Below are positions 45,246-52,889 of a stretch of DNA of 61,625 nucleotides, piece by piece. Every line of letters begins with the position of its first letter. Position 1 is the stretch's first letter. The notes under the pieces are model-generated. The model searched no databases and was not told where the DNA came from. It saw nothing but the letters and a program-made list of their open reading frames with translations. The stretch comes from an uncultured Clostridia bacterium (GTDB taxonomy: Bacteria > Bacillota > Clostridia > Christensenellales > UBA3700): the NCBI GenBank assembly GCA_948471525.1, contig CAOKSY010000011.1, positions 1 through 61,625 on the forward strand. The letters are read 5' to 3'. The position numbers were made by a program, and so were the translations under genes.

Positions 45246-46169
45246 ATGGCGCTTTTCGGCACGCGCGACGAGAACGTGGGTTATATAAGAAAAAGACTTG
45301 AAGTCAATATCAATATGTTCGACGGCGCGATCGTCATAGAGGGCGATGAAGACAAAGTCGACAGATGCGCGAGACTTGTATCGCTTCTTTTAAACAAGTC
45401 GGGAGGCAACGCCGTCAACAAAGCGTTTATCAGATTTTGTCTCGAGGTAGTCGACAGCGGCGACGAGGACAGATTTGACGAACTCGTCAAGCCGGTAGCT
45501 GTCACCGCGAGAGGCAAACAGATCAAGTGCAAGACTTACGGACAAGCCCGTTACGTAAAGGCGATAAAGGACAAGAGCATAGTCTTCGGCATAGGACCGG
45601 CGGGTACGGGCAAGACCTATTTGGCGGTCGCGCTTGCGGCAGCTATGTACAGAAACAAAGTCGTAGAGAAGATCATCCTTACCAGACCTGCCGTCGAAGC
45701 GGGAGAAAAATTGGGCTTTCTTCCCGGCGATTTGGGGGCAAAAGTCGATCCGTACCTGAGACCGCTTTACGACGCGTTGCAGGAGATGTTCGGATTGGAA
45801 GCGTATTCCAGACTTATGGAAAAGGGAGTGATCGAAATAGCTCCGCTCGCCTATATGCGAGGCAGGACGCTTTCCGACGCTTTTATAATATTGGACGAAG
45901 CCCAGAATACGACGCGAGAGCAGATGAAGATGTTTCTTACCCGTATGGGAGAGGGCAGCAGAGTCGTCGTCACGGGAGACGCCACGCAGATAGACCTGCC
46001 GGCGGACAAGTCATCGGGACTTTTGCACGCGGCGGCTATACTTGACGGGATAGACGGTATCGAAATAATCAATCTTAAGAATAAAGACATCGTGCGCAGC
46101 GACCTTGTACAGGCGATCGTCAAAGCGTACGAAGACAGTAAAAACAATCGGGAAAAGGTATCAAAATGA
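45246..46169 (+). CDS. phoH: PhoH-like ATPase (start uncertain)
   Basis: PhoH-type ATPase of the ybeZ-ybeY neighbourhood, implicated in RNA metabolism and ribosome maturation. P-loop GPAGTGKTYLAVA, LTRPAVEAGEKLGFLPGDL, IILDEAQNTT and VVTGDATQIDLP are all present. The listed ATG gives 307 residues but has no ribosome binding site and begins inside a conserved segment. In-frame codons upstream to 45207 encode IKTKIEVDSISDA, which fits the family N-terminus, and AGGGAG (45192-45197) sits 9 nt before the AUA at 45207. No ATG, GTG or TTG exists between the in-frame stop at 45186 and 45246. Confidence 0.93.
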   Translation: MALFGTRDENVGYIRKRLEVNINMFDGAIVIEGDEDKVDRCARLVSLLLNKSGGNAVNKAFIRFCLEVVDSGDEDRFDELVKPVAVTARGKQIKCKTYGQARYVKAIKDKSIVFGIGPAGTGKTYLAVALAAAMYRNKVVEKIILTRPAVEAGEKLGFLPGDLGAKVDPYLRPLYDALQEMFGLEAYSRLMEKGVIEIAPLAYMRGRTLSDAFIILDEAQNTTREQMKMFLTRMGEGSRVVVTGDATQIDLPADKSSGLLHAAAILDGIDGIEIINLKNKDIVRSDLVQAIVKAYEDSKNNREKVSK

Positions 46170-47611
46170 AAGATTCTATTAAGAGTGTATGGAAGTCCGT
46201 CGCTTATTTGGCGGTTATCTTCGTAGTCTCGTTTTTGATGACGGTGTTTTCCGTCGCCTGCCTTGCAAAAGACTATTTAATATTCTCGTATTACGACGTA
46301 TATCTTCCTATGACGGTAGTGGTTTTTTGCATAATGGCGACGCTGTATCTATACATTATCCAGTTCGACAAACAATCGATAGAGTACATATCCGTGCTCA
46401 AGAGATGTCTGATATGCTATTCGATGATATTCATAGCGGTATTGGTGTCGGCGATATTGTACAGTTTTTTCACTCCGCATTCAATAGTAATATCCTCGGT
46501 TACGATGATGATAACTATGCTTATCAATAAAAAACTCGGCATATTCTCCACGTTCGTCACGACCGGCGTAATGCTTGCGATATTCGTCACCTGTTCGTAC
46601 GTTCTGGACGTCGAACACTTCAACCTCGACATCATAGGCGGTCTTCTCAACTCTATGATAATGAGTCTGTTGATGGTATTCTTGGTCGACAGAGAGTATA
46701 CGCGTCTCAAACTCACTTGGGGCACGATCCTTTTAGGTTTGGCGACGACGCCGCTCGCGGGTCTGTATTCGATATTCGGACACGGCGTAAGCGCGGTCAC
46801 CGTAAGCAACGCCATCTTCGGCAGACTTGTGGGAAGCATGTTGTCCGTAGCTATGTTCCTTGTATTTTTGCCTCTTTACGAATCTATATTCGCCGTATGG
46901 ACGAATTTTAAACTGGCGGAAGTTTGTTCGCCGTCTCAGCCTCTTCTCAACGAACTCAAACAGAAAGCCCCCGGCACCTACAACCACAGCGTCAGCGTGG
47001 CGAATTTGGTTGAGAGCTGCGCGGAAGCGATAGATATAAATCCGTATATGGCGAGAGCCTGCGCTTATTTTCACGACATCGGCAAGATCAAACAGCCCGA
47101 ATATTTTACCGAAAATCAGAAGGACGGAAAAAATCCGCACGACGATCTAATTCCCGAAGTCAGCGTGAATATGATCACCAATCACGTTAAGGACGGTATG
47201 GCAATATTGAGCGAAAATCATATGCCCGATACCGTAATCAGAGCGGCTTACGAGCATCACGGAGACGCTACCGTGCCGTATTTCTATATGAAGGCGCAGA
47301 GCATTACGGAAGAACAGCTGAGCAGTTATACCTACAGATATAACGCGAGAAAACCGACTACCAAATACAGCGCGCTCGTTATGATATGCGATATATGCGA
47401 GGCGATCGTTCGCTCCAAACAGCCTGAGAGTTACGAACAGCTCAAAGATATTGTCAACAACGTCATAGACGGCAAACTCAAAGAAGGACAGTTCGACGAC
47501 TGCACTTTGACCGTCAAAGACTTTGCGATAATAAAAGAGACTATCTGCGACATACTGCCTTCCACTATGCACAAGCGCATAGACTACGACAAGGCAAAGG
47601 AAAGACGGTAA
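46166..47611 (+). CDS. 7TM HD-domain phosphodiesterase, PgpH-like, lacking the outer domain
   Basis: A 481-residue protein: six to eight membrane helices (about 12-260), then a cytosolic HD domain with YNHSVSVANLVESCAEAI, ACAYFHDIGKIKQPEYF and YEHHGD metal ligands. This is the PgpH (YqfF) family that hydrolyses cyclic di-AMP. Family members are usually near 700 residues with a large N-terminal extracellular 7TMR-HDED domain, which is missing here. Its place between phoH and ybeY is exactly that of yqfF. Confidence 0.88.
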   Translation: MKDSIKSVWKSVAYLAVIFVVSFLMTVFSVACLAKDYLIFSYYDVYLPMTVVVFCIMATLYLYIIQFDKQSIEYISVLKRCLICYSMIFIAVLVSAILYSFFTPHSIVISSVTMMITMLINKKLGIFSTFVTTGVMLAIFVTCSYVLDVEHFNLDIIGGLLNSMIMSLLMVFLVDREYTRLKLTWGTILLGLATTPLAGLYSIFGHGVSAVTVSNAIFGRLVGSMLSVAMFLVFLPLYESIFAVWTNFKLAEVCSPSQPLLNELKQKAPGTYNHSVSVANLVESCAEAIDINPYMARACAYFHDIGKIKQPEYFTENQKDGKNPHDDLIPEVSVNMITNHVKDGMAILSENHMPDTVIRAAYEHHGDATVPYFYMKAQSITEEQLSSYTYRYNARKPTTKYSALVMICDICEAIVRSKQPESYEQLKDIVNNVIDGKLKEGQFDDCTLTVKDFAIIKETICDILPSTMHKRIDYDKAKERR

Positions 47612-48087
47612 TGCTTGAGATTTTCGACGAGACGAAATACGGGATCGATTCCGCGCTTTTGACGAAGGTTTACGAGGCTGCGCGCGACGAATTCGCTCTT
47701 CCCGAAAACGTGTCGGTAGAACTCACTGTAGTCGGAGAAGAGGAGATCAGAGAGACCAATCTTGCGGCTCGCGGGATCGACTCGGTCACCGACGTGTTGA
47801 GTTTTCCGTCGTTGCAAGTCGTCTTGCCGTTCAAAGCGGAAGACTATCCCGACGACGTCGATCTTTCGACGGGCGAGATAATGCTCGGCGAGATAATGCT
47901 GTGTTATCCCAGGGCGGTAGAACAGAGCAAGGAGTACGGACACTCCGAGGACAGGGAATGTTGCTATCTCGTCCTGCACGGACTTTTGCATTTGCTCGGG
48001 TACGACCATATAGAAGAAAACAATCGCGTTGCAATGCGCGAAAAAGAAGAAAAGATACTCTCGTCGCTGTCGCTGTCGAGAGATTGA
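47611..48087 (+). CDS. ybeY: Endoribonuclease YbeY
   Basis: Zinc endoribonuclease for 16S rRNA 3' maturation and ribosome quality control. The 158-residue product has the metal motif LHGLLHLLGYDH (H123, H127, H133). The Arg-rich N-terminal ETNLAARGIDSVTDVLSFP motif is present. It begins on the stop base of the HD gene, implying coupling. Confidence 0.95.
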   Translation: MLEIFDETKYGIDSALLTKVYEAARDEFALPENVSVELTVVGEEEIRETNLAARGIDSVTDVLSFPSLQVVLPFKAEDYPDDVDLSTGEIMLGEIMLCYPRAVEQSKEYGHSEDRECCYLVLHGLLHLLGYDHIEENNRVAMREKEEKILSSLSLSRD

Positions 48088-48141
48088 CAATACAAAGTTT
48101 CGCGCAGTTGAATTTTTGCGCATTAATAGGAAAAAATATAG

Positions 48142-49038
48142 ATGAAAGCAGGTTTCGTATCTTTAATAGGCAAGCCCAACGCGGGCAAATCCACGCTTAC
48201 CAACACGATCGTAGGAGAAAAGGTCTCCATCGTCAGTTGGAAGCCTCAGACCACTCGCAATAAGATACTCGGCATCGCCAACGGCGATGATTATCAGATA
48301 GTGATAGTCGACACTCCGGGCGTCCACAATGCAAAGAACGCGCTGTCCAAATATATGATGAAGAGCGTGGAAAAAGGTCAGGAGGGCGTCGAGGTCGTAG
48401 TATACGTCGTCGCGGCGGATAAGCGTACGGACGAACGCGATATAGAGCATATACGCAAGTATGCGGGCAAAGAAACTCCGCTTATAATCGCTCTCAACAA
48501 GTGCGACGAAATAGAACGCGGAGATATACTCGAGAGGATAGATCTGCTCAAGGAGATCGAAGGAGTCGACAGCATTATCCCGATAAGCGCGTTGACGGGC
48601 AAAAACGTAGATATGCTTTTGTCGCGTTTGCTCGAGCTTATGCCCGAAGGCGAGAGGTTTTTCGACGAGGATATGTACACCGACAAGTCTATGAGATTTA
48701 TGGTCGGCGAGATAGTGAGGGAAAAGGCACTCAGAAACCTCGATCAGGAGATACCATACGGCATAGGCGTGATCGTCAACAAATTTTCTTACAGAGACAA
48801 CGGCATCGTCGACGTCGACGCGGACATTGTCTGCGAAAAACAGTCGCATAAGTCAATGGTCATCGGCAAAGGCGGCGCGATGATAAAGAAGATATCCACT
48901 CAGTCGAGACAGGACATAGAAGATCTGGTAGGCGGCAAAGTATTTTTAAATCTGTACGTGAGAGTAAAGGAAGATTGGCGGGACAGCGATTTTCTGGTCA
49001 ATCAGCTGGGGTACGATCTCAAAGAACTCAAAGACTGA
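48142..49038 (+). CDS. era: GTPase Era
   Basis: Era binds the 3' end of 16S rRNA and checks 30S assembly. The 298-residue protein has P-loop GKPNAGKST (10-18), the G2 threonine in KPQTTRNKILG, G3 DTPGVHNA, G4 NKCD, and a C-terminal KH domain with GKGGAMIKKIS. Follows ybeY; diacylglycerol kinase and cdd, often between them, are absent. Confidence 0.97.
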   Translation: MKAGFVSLIGKPNAGKSTLTNTIVGEKVSIVSWKPQTTRNKILGIANGDDYQIVIVDTPGVHNAKNALSKYMMKSVEKGQEGVEVVVYVVAADKRTDERDIEHIRKYAGKETPLIIALNKCDEIERGDILERIDLLKEIEGVDSIIPISALTGKNVDMLLSRLLELMPEGERFFDEDMYTDKSMRFMVGEIVREKALRNLDQEIPYGIGVIVNKFSYRDNGIVDVDADIVCEKQSHKSMVIGKGGAMIKKISTQSRQDIEDLVGGKVFLNLYVRVKEDWRDSDFLVNQLGYDLKELKD

Positions 49039-49079
49039 TACGGGTTTTTGCGATACATAATTTATTCGGAGAGTGTTTT

Positions 49080-49187
49080 ATGGATTGCAAAGATACGTTG
49101 TGGGAACTTTTCAACAAGACGGGAGATATACGTTATTACGTAATGTGGCGCGCTTTGGATTGCGAGGACAAGCCGCCCAAGAGATAG
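49080..49187 (+). CDS. yqzL: YqzL-like small protein
   Basis: A 35-residue ORF, MDCKDTLWELFNKTGDIRYY plus a short tail, with a GGAG site. The W-F-TG-I-Y spacing and the position between era and recO match YqzL of Bacillus, a conserved small protein of unknown function. This context is the main reason to call it real. Confidence 0.75.
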   Translation: MDCKDTLWELFNKTGDIRYYVMWRALDCEDKPPKR

Positions 49188-49193
49188 GCGGCA

Positions 49194-49736
49194 ATGGAGA
49201 TTATAGAGCGCGAGGGAATATGTTTGAGGGCCGTAGATTACGGCGAAAACGATAAGATAATCACACTTTATCTTGCCGACCACGGCAAAGTGGGCGTCAC
49301 CGCCAAGGGGTGCAAGAGCAGTAAGTCAAAGCTCAAATACGCCGTAAGTCCGCTCTGTTTCGGCAAATATTCGCTTGCGAGCAAAAAGAATTTCGTTTTG
49401 ACGGGTTGCGACTGTATAGACGGTTTTTTTTCTCTTACCTCGGATCCCGTCAAATATTACTGCGCGTGCGCAATACTCGAGGTGGCGGACAAGATGACGC
49501 TCGAGGGCGAGTATAATCACAGGCTGTTCGTCGCAATGCTCGGCGCTCTCGACGATCTGTGTTATAAGTGCGAATATCCCAAAGTCAGTCTTTTTCAAAG
49601 TCTCGGGGAGATGACGCTGGCGCTCGGCTACGAGGTCAAAGCGATTACGCTCAAGGATTATTACAATTATTTCGCGCATACTCACGGAGTAAAGATCAAT
49701 TCCCTTTCGGGGCTTATCCGTCTGCAGGACGTATAG
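49194..49736 (+). CDS. recO: Recombination mediator RecO, short form
   Basis: RecO anneals ssDNA and helps RecR load RecA. The N-terminal OB fold is recognisable (EREGICLRAVDYGENDKIITLYLADHGKVGVTAKGC region). At 180 residues it is well short of the usual 240-250, and the C-terminal zinc-finger segment with four Cys is not seen. The region after the stop to 49814 has no matching continuation in the other frames that I could find. It may be a naturally reduced RecO or a truncated gene. Confidence 0.85.
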   Translation: MEIIEREGICLRAVDYGENDKIITLYLADHGKVGVTAKGCKSSKSKLKYAVSPLCFGKYSLASKKNFVLTGCDCIDGFFSLTSDPVKYYCACAILEVADKMTLEGEYNHRLFVAMLGALDDLCYKCEYPKVSLFQSLGEMTLALGYEVKAITLKDYYNYFAHTHGVKINSLSGLIRLQDV

Positions 49737-49814
49737 TCGTGCGGACGTTTTTTTACTCTTGCGGTAAGATTGAAAAATACAGGCGACTTTTGAGCGAAAT
49801 ATGCCTTAAACCGC

Positions 49815-49843
49815 TTGTATTTTATATAAATATATTGTAAAAT
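49815..49843 (+). promoter_or_regulatory. Promoter of ppdK
   Basis: TTGTAT at 49815-49820, 17-bp spacer, TAAAAT at 49838-49843; an AAAGGAGG site follows before ATG 49886. Confidence 0.55.
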
Positions 49844-49885
49844 ATTACCAATAACATATTAGGACTTGCTAAAAGGAGGAATTAT

Positions 49886-52549
49886 ATGGCAAAGTATGTA
49901 TATCTTTTCAAAGAAGCCGACGGCGACAGAAAAGATTTGTTCGGCGGCAAAGGCGCGAACCTCGCGAAAATGACGTCTTGGGGAATGCCTGTACCGCAGG
50001 GATTCACGATCACTACCGAAGCTTGTACAAAGTACTATGAAGACGGCAAGATGATCGCAGACAGTATTATCGAAGAGATCTTCGACGCTTTGGCAAAGGT
50101 AGAAGCCGACGCCGGTAAGAAATTCGGCGACGAAAAAAATCCCTTCCTCGTATCCGTACGTTCGGGCGCAAGAGCGTCGATGCCGGGCATGATGGACACC
50201 ATTCTCAATCTCGGTCTCAACGACGTATCCGTAAAAGGACTTGCCGCAAAGACGGGCAATCCCAGATTCGCATATGACTGTTACCGCAGATTTATCCAGA
50301 TGTTCTCCGACGTCGTTATGGGCACTCCCAAGAGCGAATTCGAGAAAATCATCGACAAAGTAAAGGAAGAGAAAGGCGTAGAGTCGGATACCGAACTTAC
50401 CGCAGAAGATTTGCAAAAACTCATTTCTCTTTTTAAAGAAGTATATTTCAAAGATCAGGGCAGCGAATTCCCGCAAGATCCCAAAGTTCAGCTCATCGAA
50501 GCCGTCAAAGCGGTATTCAGAAGCTGGGATAACCCCAGAGCGGTCGTATATCGCCGTATGAACGATATCCCGGGCAGCTGGGGTACGGCGGTCAACGTAC
50601 AGTCGATGGTATTCGGCAATATGGGCGAGACTTCTGGCACAGGCGTTGCGTTTACAAGAGATCCGTCAACGGGCGAGAAGAAACTCTACGGCGAGTATCT
50701 TATGAACGCTCAGGGCGAAGACGTCGTAGCTGGTATCCGTACTCCTATGAAGATAGACGAACTTGCTCAGACCAATAAAGGCGTCTACGACCAGTTCGTA
50801 GAGATCGCAGACAGATTGGAAAAAGCCAACAGAGATATGCAGGATATGGAGTTTACCATCGAAGAGGGCAGACTTTATATGTTGCAGACGAGAAACGGCA
50901 AGCGCACCGCTCGCGCGGCTATCAAGATCGCTTGCGACCTCGTAGACGAAGGAATGATCACGGAGCAGGAAGCTCTTCTCAAGATCGAGCCAAAACAGCT
51001 CGATTCGCTTCTGCATCCGCAGTTTGAGGCAAACGCGCTCAAGAAGGCAAAGGTCATCGCAAAAGGTTTGGATGCGTCTCCCGGTGCGGCGTGCGGCAAG
51101 ATATGCTTTACTTCCGAAGAAGCCGTAGAAAGAACGTCCAACGGCGAAAAGGTCGTACTCGTCAGACTTGAGACTTCTCCCGAAGATATCGAGGGTATGT
51201 ACAAGGCCGAGGGTATATTGACCGTAAGAGGCGGCAGAACTTCTCACGCGGCGGTAGTTGCCCGCGGTATGGGAGCTTGTTGCGTAGCAGGTTGCGGCGC
51301 GATCAAGATCGACGAAGAAAAGAGAGTTATCTATATCGACGGAAAGCAGTACGGAGATCAGGATTATATCTCCATCGACGGTTCGACGGGTAACGTATAC
51401 GGCGAGCAGATCGCTACCGAAGAAGCAAGCGTAAGCGGCGACTTCGCACGAATTATGGAGTGGGCGGACAAGTATCGCGCGCTCAAGGTCAGAACAAATG
51501 CCGATACTCCGAGCGACGCGGCTACCGCCGTCAAGTTCGGCGCGGAAGGTATAGGTCTTTGCCGTACGGAGCATATGTTCTTTGCGGAAGACAGAATTCC
51601 CGCAGTGCGCGAGATGATAGTTTCCAAGACCGTAGAGGAGAGAAAGGTCGCTTTGGCAAAACTTCTTCCTATGCAGAGAGAAGACTTTACCGGACTCTAT
51701 ACCGCTATGGCGGGAAGACCCGTTACGATACGTTTCCTCGATCCTCCTCTCCACGAGTTCGTACCTCATAAAGACGAAGAGATCGCAGAACTCGCAAAGA
51801 ATATGGGATTGACTTTTGAAGAACTCAAGGCTACGGTCGAAGGTCTGCACGAATTCAATCCGATGATGGGACACAGAGGCTGCCGTCTTGCGGTCACTTA
51901 TCCCGAGATTGCGGAAATGCAGACGCAGGCAGTCATCGAAGCTGCTTTGGCTGTGAGAAAGAAGGGTATAGAAGTCGTTCCCGAAATAATGATTCCGCTC
52001 GTAGGCGAGATAAAGGAACTCAAGTATGTCAAAGACATAGTAGTCGAGACCGCCGAGAAAATTCTCAAACAGAACAAGGCTACTATGGAATACCATATCG
52101 GTACTATGATAGAGATCCCGAGAGCGGCTCTGACTGCCGACGAGATCGCAAAAGAAGCTGAATTCTTCTCCTTCGGTACCAATGACCTTACGCAGATGAC
52201 GTTCGGATTCTCGCGCGACGACGCAGGCAAGTTCCTCGACGATTATTACGGCAAGAAGATATTCGAATCAGATCCGTTTGCAAGACTCGATCAGATCGGC
52301 GTAGGCAAACTTATGAAGATCGCCATCGACGGCGGAAAGAGCACCAGACCCGACATCAAACTCGGTATCTGCGGCGAACACGGCGGAGATCCCTCCACTA
52401 TAGAGTTCTGCCACAACGTAGGTTTGACGTACGTCTCCTGCTCGCCTTTCAGAGTGCCGGTCGCAAGACTTGCCGCTGCTCAGGCAAACATCCTCAATCC
52501 GAGAGTCAAGCCTCAATCCGCGGCTACCAGATATCTCGAAGAAAACTAA
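49886..52549 (+). CDS. ppdK: Pyruvate, phosphate dikinase
   Basis: PPDK interconverts pyruvate, ATP and Pi with PEP, AMP and PPi; in anaerobes it often serves glycolysis with PPi. The 887-residue enzyme has the ATP-grasp N-terminal domain (LFGGKGANLAKM), the phospho-histidine loop GGRTSHAAVVARGMG (H454) and the C-terminal PEP-binding barrel with GLCRTEHMFF and FGTNDLTQMTFGFSRDD. It is followed by a terminator. In Clostridia it commonly follows the era-recO region, as here. Confidence 0.97.
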   Translation: MAKYVYLFKEADGDRKDLFGGKGANLAKMTSWGMPVPQGFTITTEACTKYYEDGKMIADSIIEEIFDALAKVEADAGKKFGDEKNPFLVSVRSGARASMPGMMDTILNLGLNDVSVKGLAAKTGNPRFAYDCYRRFIQMFSDVVMGTPKSEFEKIIDKVKEEKGVESDTELTAEDLQKLISLFKEVYFKDQGSEFPQDPKVQLIEAVKAVFRSWDNPRAVVYRRMNDIPGSWGTAVNVQSMVFGNMGETSGTGVAFTRDPSTGEKKLYGEYLMNAQGEDVVAGIRTPMKIDELAQTNKGVYDQFVEIADRLEKANRDMQDMEFTIEEGRLYMLQTRNGKRTARAAIKIACDLVDEGMITEQEALLKIEPKQLDSLLHPQFEANALKKAKVIAKGLDASPGAACGKICFTSEEAVERTSNGEKVVLVRLETSPEDIEGMYKAEGILTVRGGRTSHAAVVARGMGACCVAGCGAIKIDEEKRVIYIDGKQYGDQDYISIDGSTGNVYGEQIATEEASVSGDFARIMEWADKYRALKVRTNADTPSDAATAVKFGAEGIGLCRTEHMFFAEDRIPAVREMIVSKTVEERKVALAKLLPMQREDFTGLYTAMAGRPVTIRFLDPPLHEFVPHKDEEIAELAKNMGLTFEELKATVEGLHEFNPMMGHRGCRLAVTYPEIAEMQTQAVIEAALAVRKKGIEVVPEIMIPLVGEIKELKYVKDIVVETAEKILKQNKATMEYHIGTMIEIPRAALTADEIAKEAEFFSFGTNDLTQMTFGFSRDDAGKFLDDYYGKKIFESDPFARLDQIGVGKLMKIAIDGGKSTRPDIKLGICGEHGGDPSTIEFCHNVGLTYVSCSPFRVPVARLAAAQANILNPRVKPQSAATRYLEEN

Positions 52550-52556
52550 TAATATC

Positions 52557-52583
52557 GCCCCTCGCTTCTGCGAGGGGCTTTTT
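52557..52583 (+). terminator. Terminator of ppdK
   Basis: GCCCCTCGC pairs perfectly with GCGAGGGGC around TTCT, then TTTTT. It isolates the CRISPR locus from ppdK transcription. The stretch 52584-52671 is AT-rich with nothing recognisable. Confidence 0.9.
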
Positions 52584-52671
52584 ATATTTAAATAGCTATT
52601 TTTATTTTCGTGCTTGTGTTATTTTAATGAAAAAATACGGGTAGATTTTACCAGCTTTATCAATTTGAGTA

Positions 52672-52700
52672 TTTACAAGTTTAATTTTCTATGGTATAAT
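52672..52700 (+). promoter_or_regulatory. Candidate cas operon promoter
   Basis: TTTACA at 52672-52677, 17-bp spacer, TATAAT at 52695-52700. A transcript from about 52707 would reach cas9 through a 180-nt leader antisense to the whole tracrRNA gene. Confidence 0.55.
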
Positions 52701-52732
52701 CGAATTGAGGATAATAGAGATGATTTTTTTAA

Positions 52733-52823
52733 ATAAAAAACTCCCCTCATAAGAGAAGAGTTAATCGCCGATGCGATAAGTGATTAGGAAAATTCTTTAT
52801 TTGAACTTGCATTGTTGTTTTGT
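52733..52823 (-). ncRNA. tracrRNA
   Basis: Read on the minus strand, the transcript begins with an anti-repeat (52799-52824): UACAAAACAACAAUGC matches the first part of the repeat exactly, followed by an AAG bulge and UUCAAAU pairing with the repeat's GUUUGA (one G-U). The bulged lower stem has the same plan as the S. pyogenes tracrRNA. Then come a short nexus-like segment, an AUCGC/GCGAU hairpin and a 10-bp AACUCUUCUC/GAGGGGAGUU hairpin running into UUUUUU, a built-in terminator. Length is about 90 nt. The 3' boundary is set by the terminator, and the 5' end by the promoter at 52830-52859. Confidence 0.88.
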
Positions 52824-52829
52824 ATTTTA

Positions 52830-52859
52830 ATTATATACGAGAAATAATAAATTTGTCAA
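52830..52859 (-). promoter_or_regulatory. tracrRNA promoter
   Basis: On the minus strand: TTGACA (complement of 52854-52859), 18-bp spacer, TATAAT (complement of 52830-52835). Perfect hexamers put the start at about 52823, exactly at the anti-repeat. It lies 30 bp before the cas9 ATG and points away from it. Confidence 0.8.
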
Positions 52860-52889
52860 TAAAAACTTTACGGAAAATTAGGAGCACTA

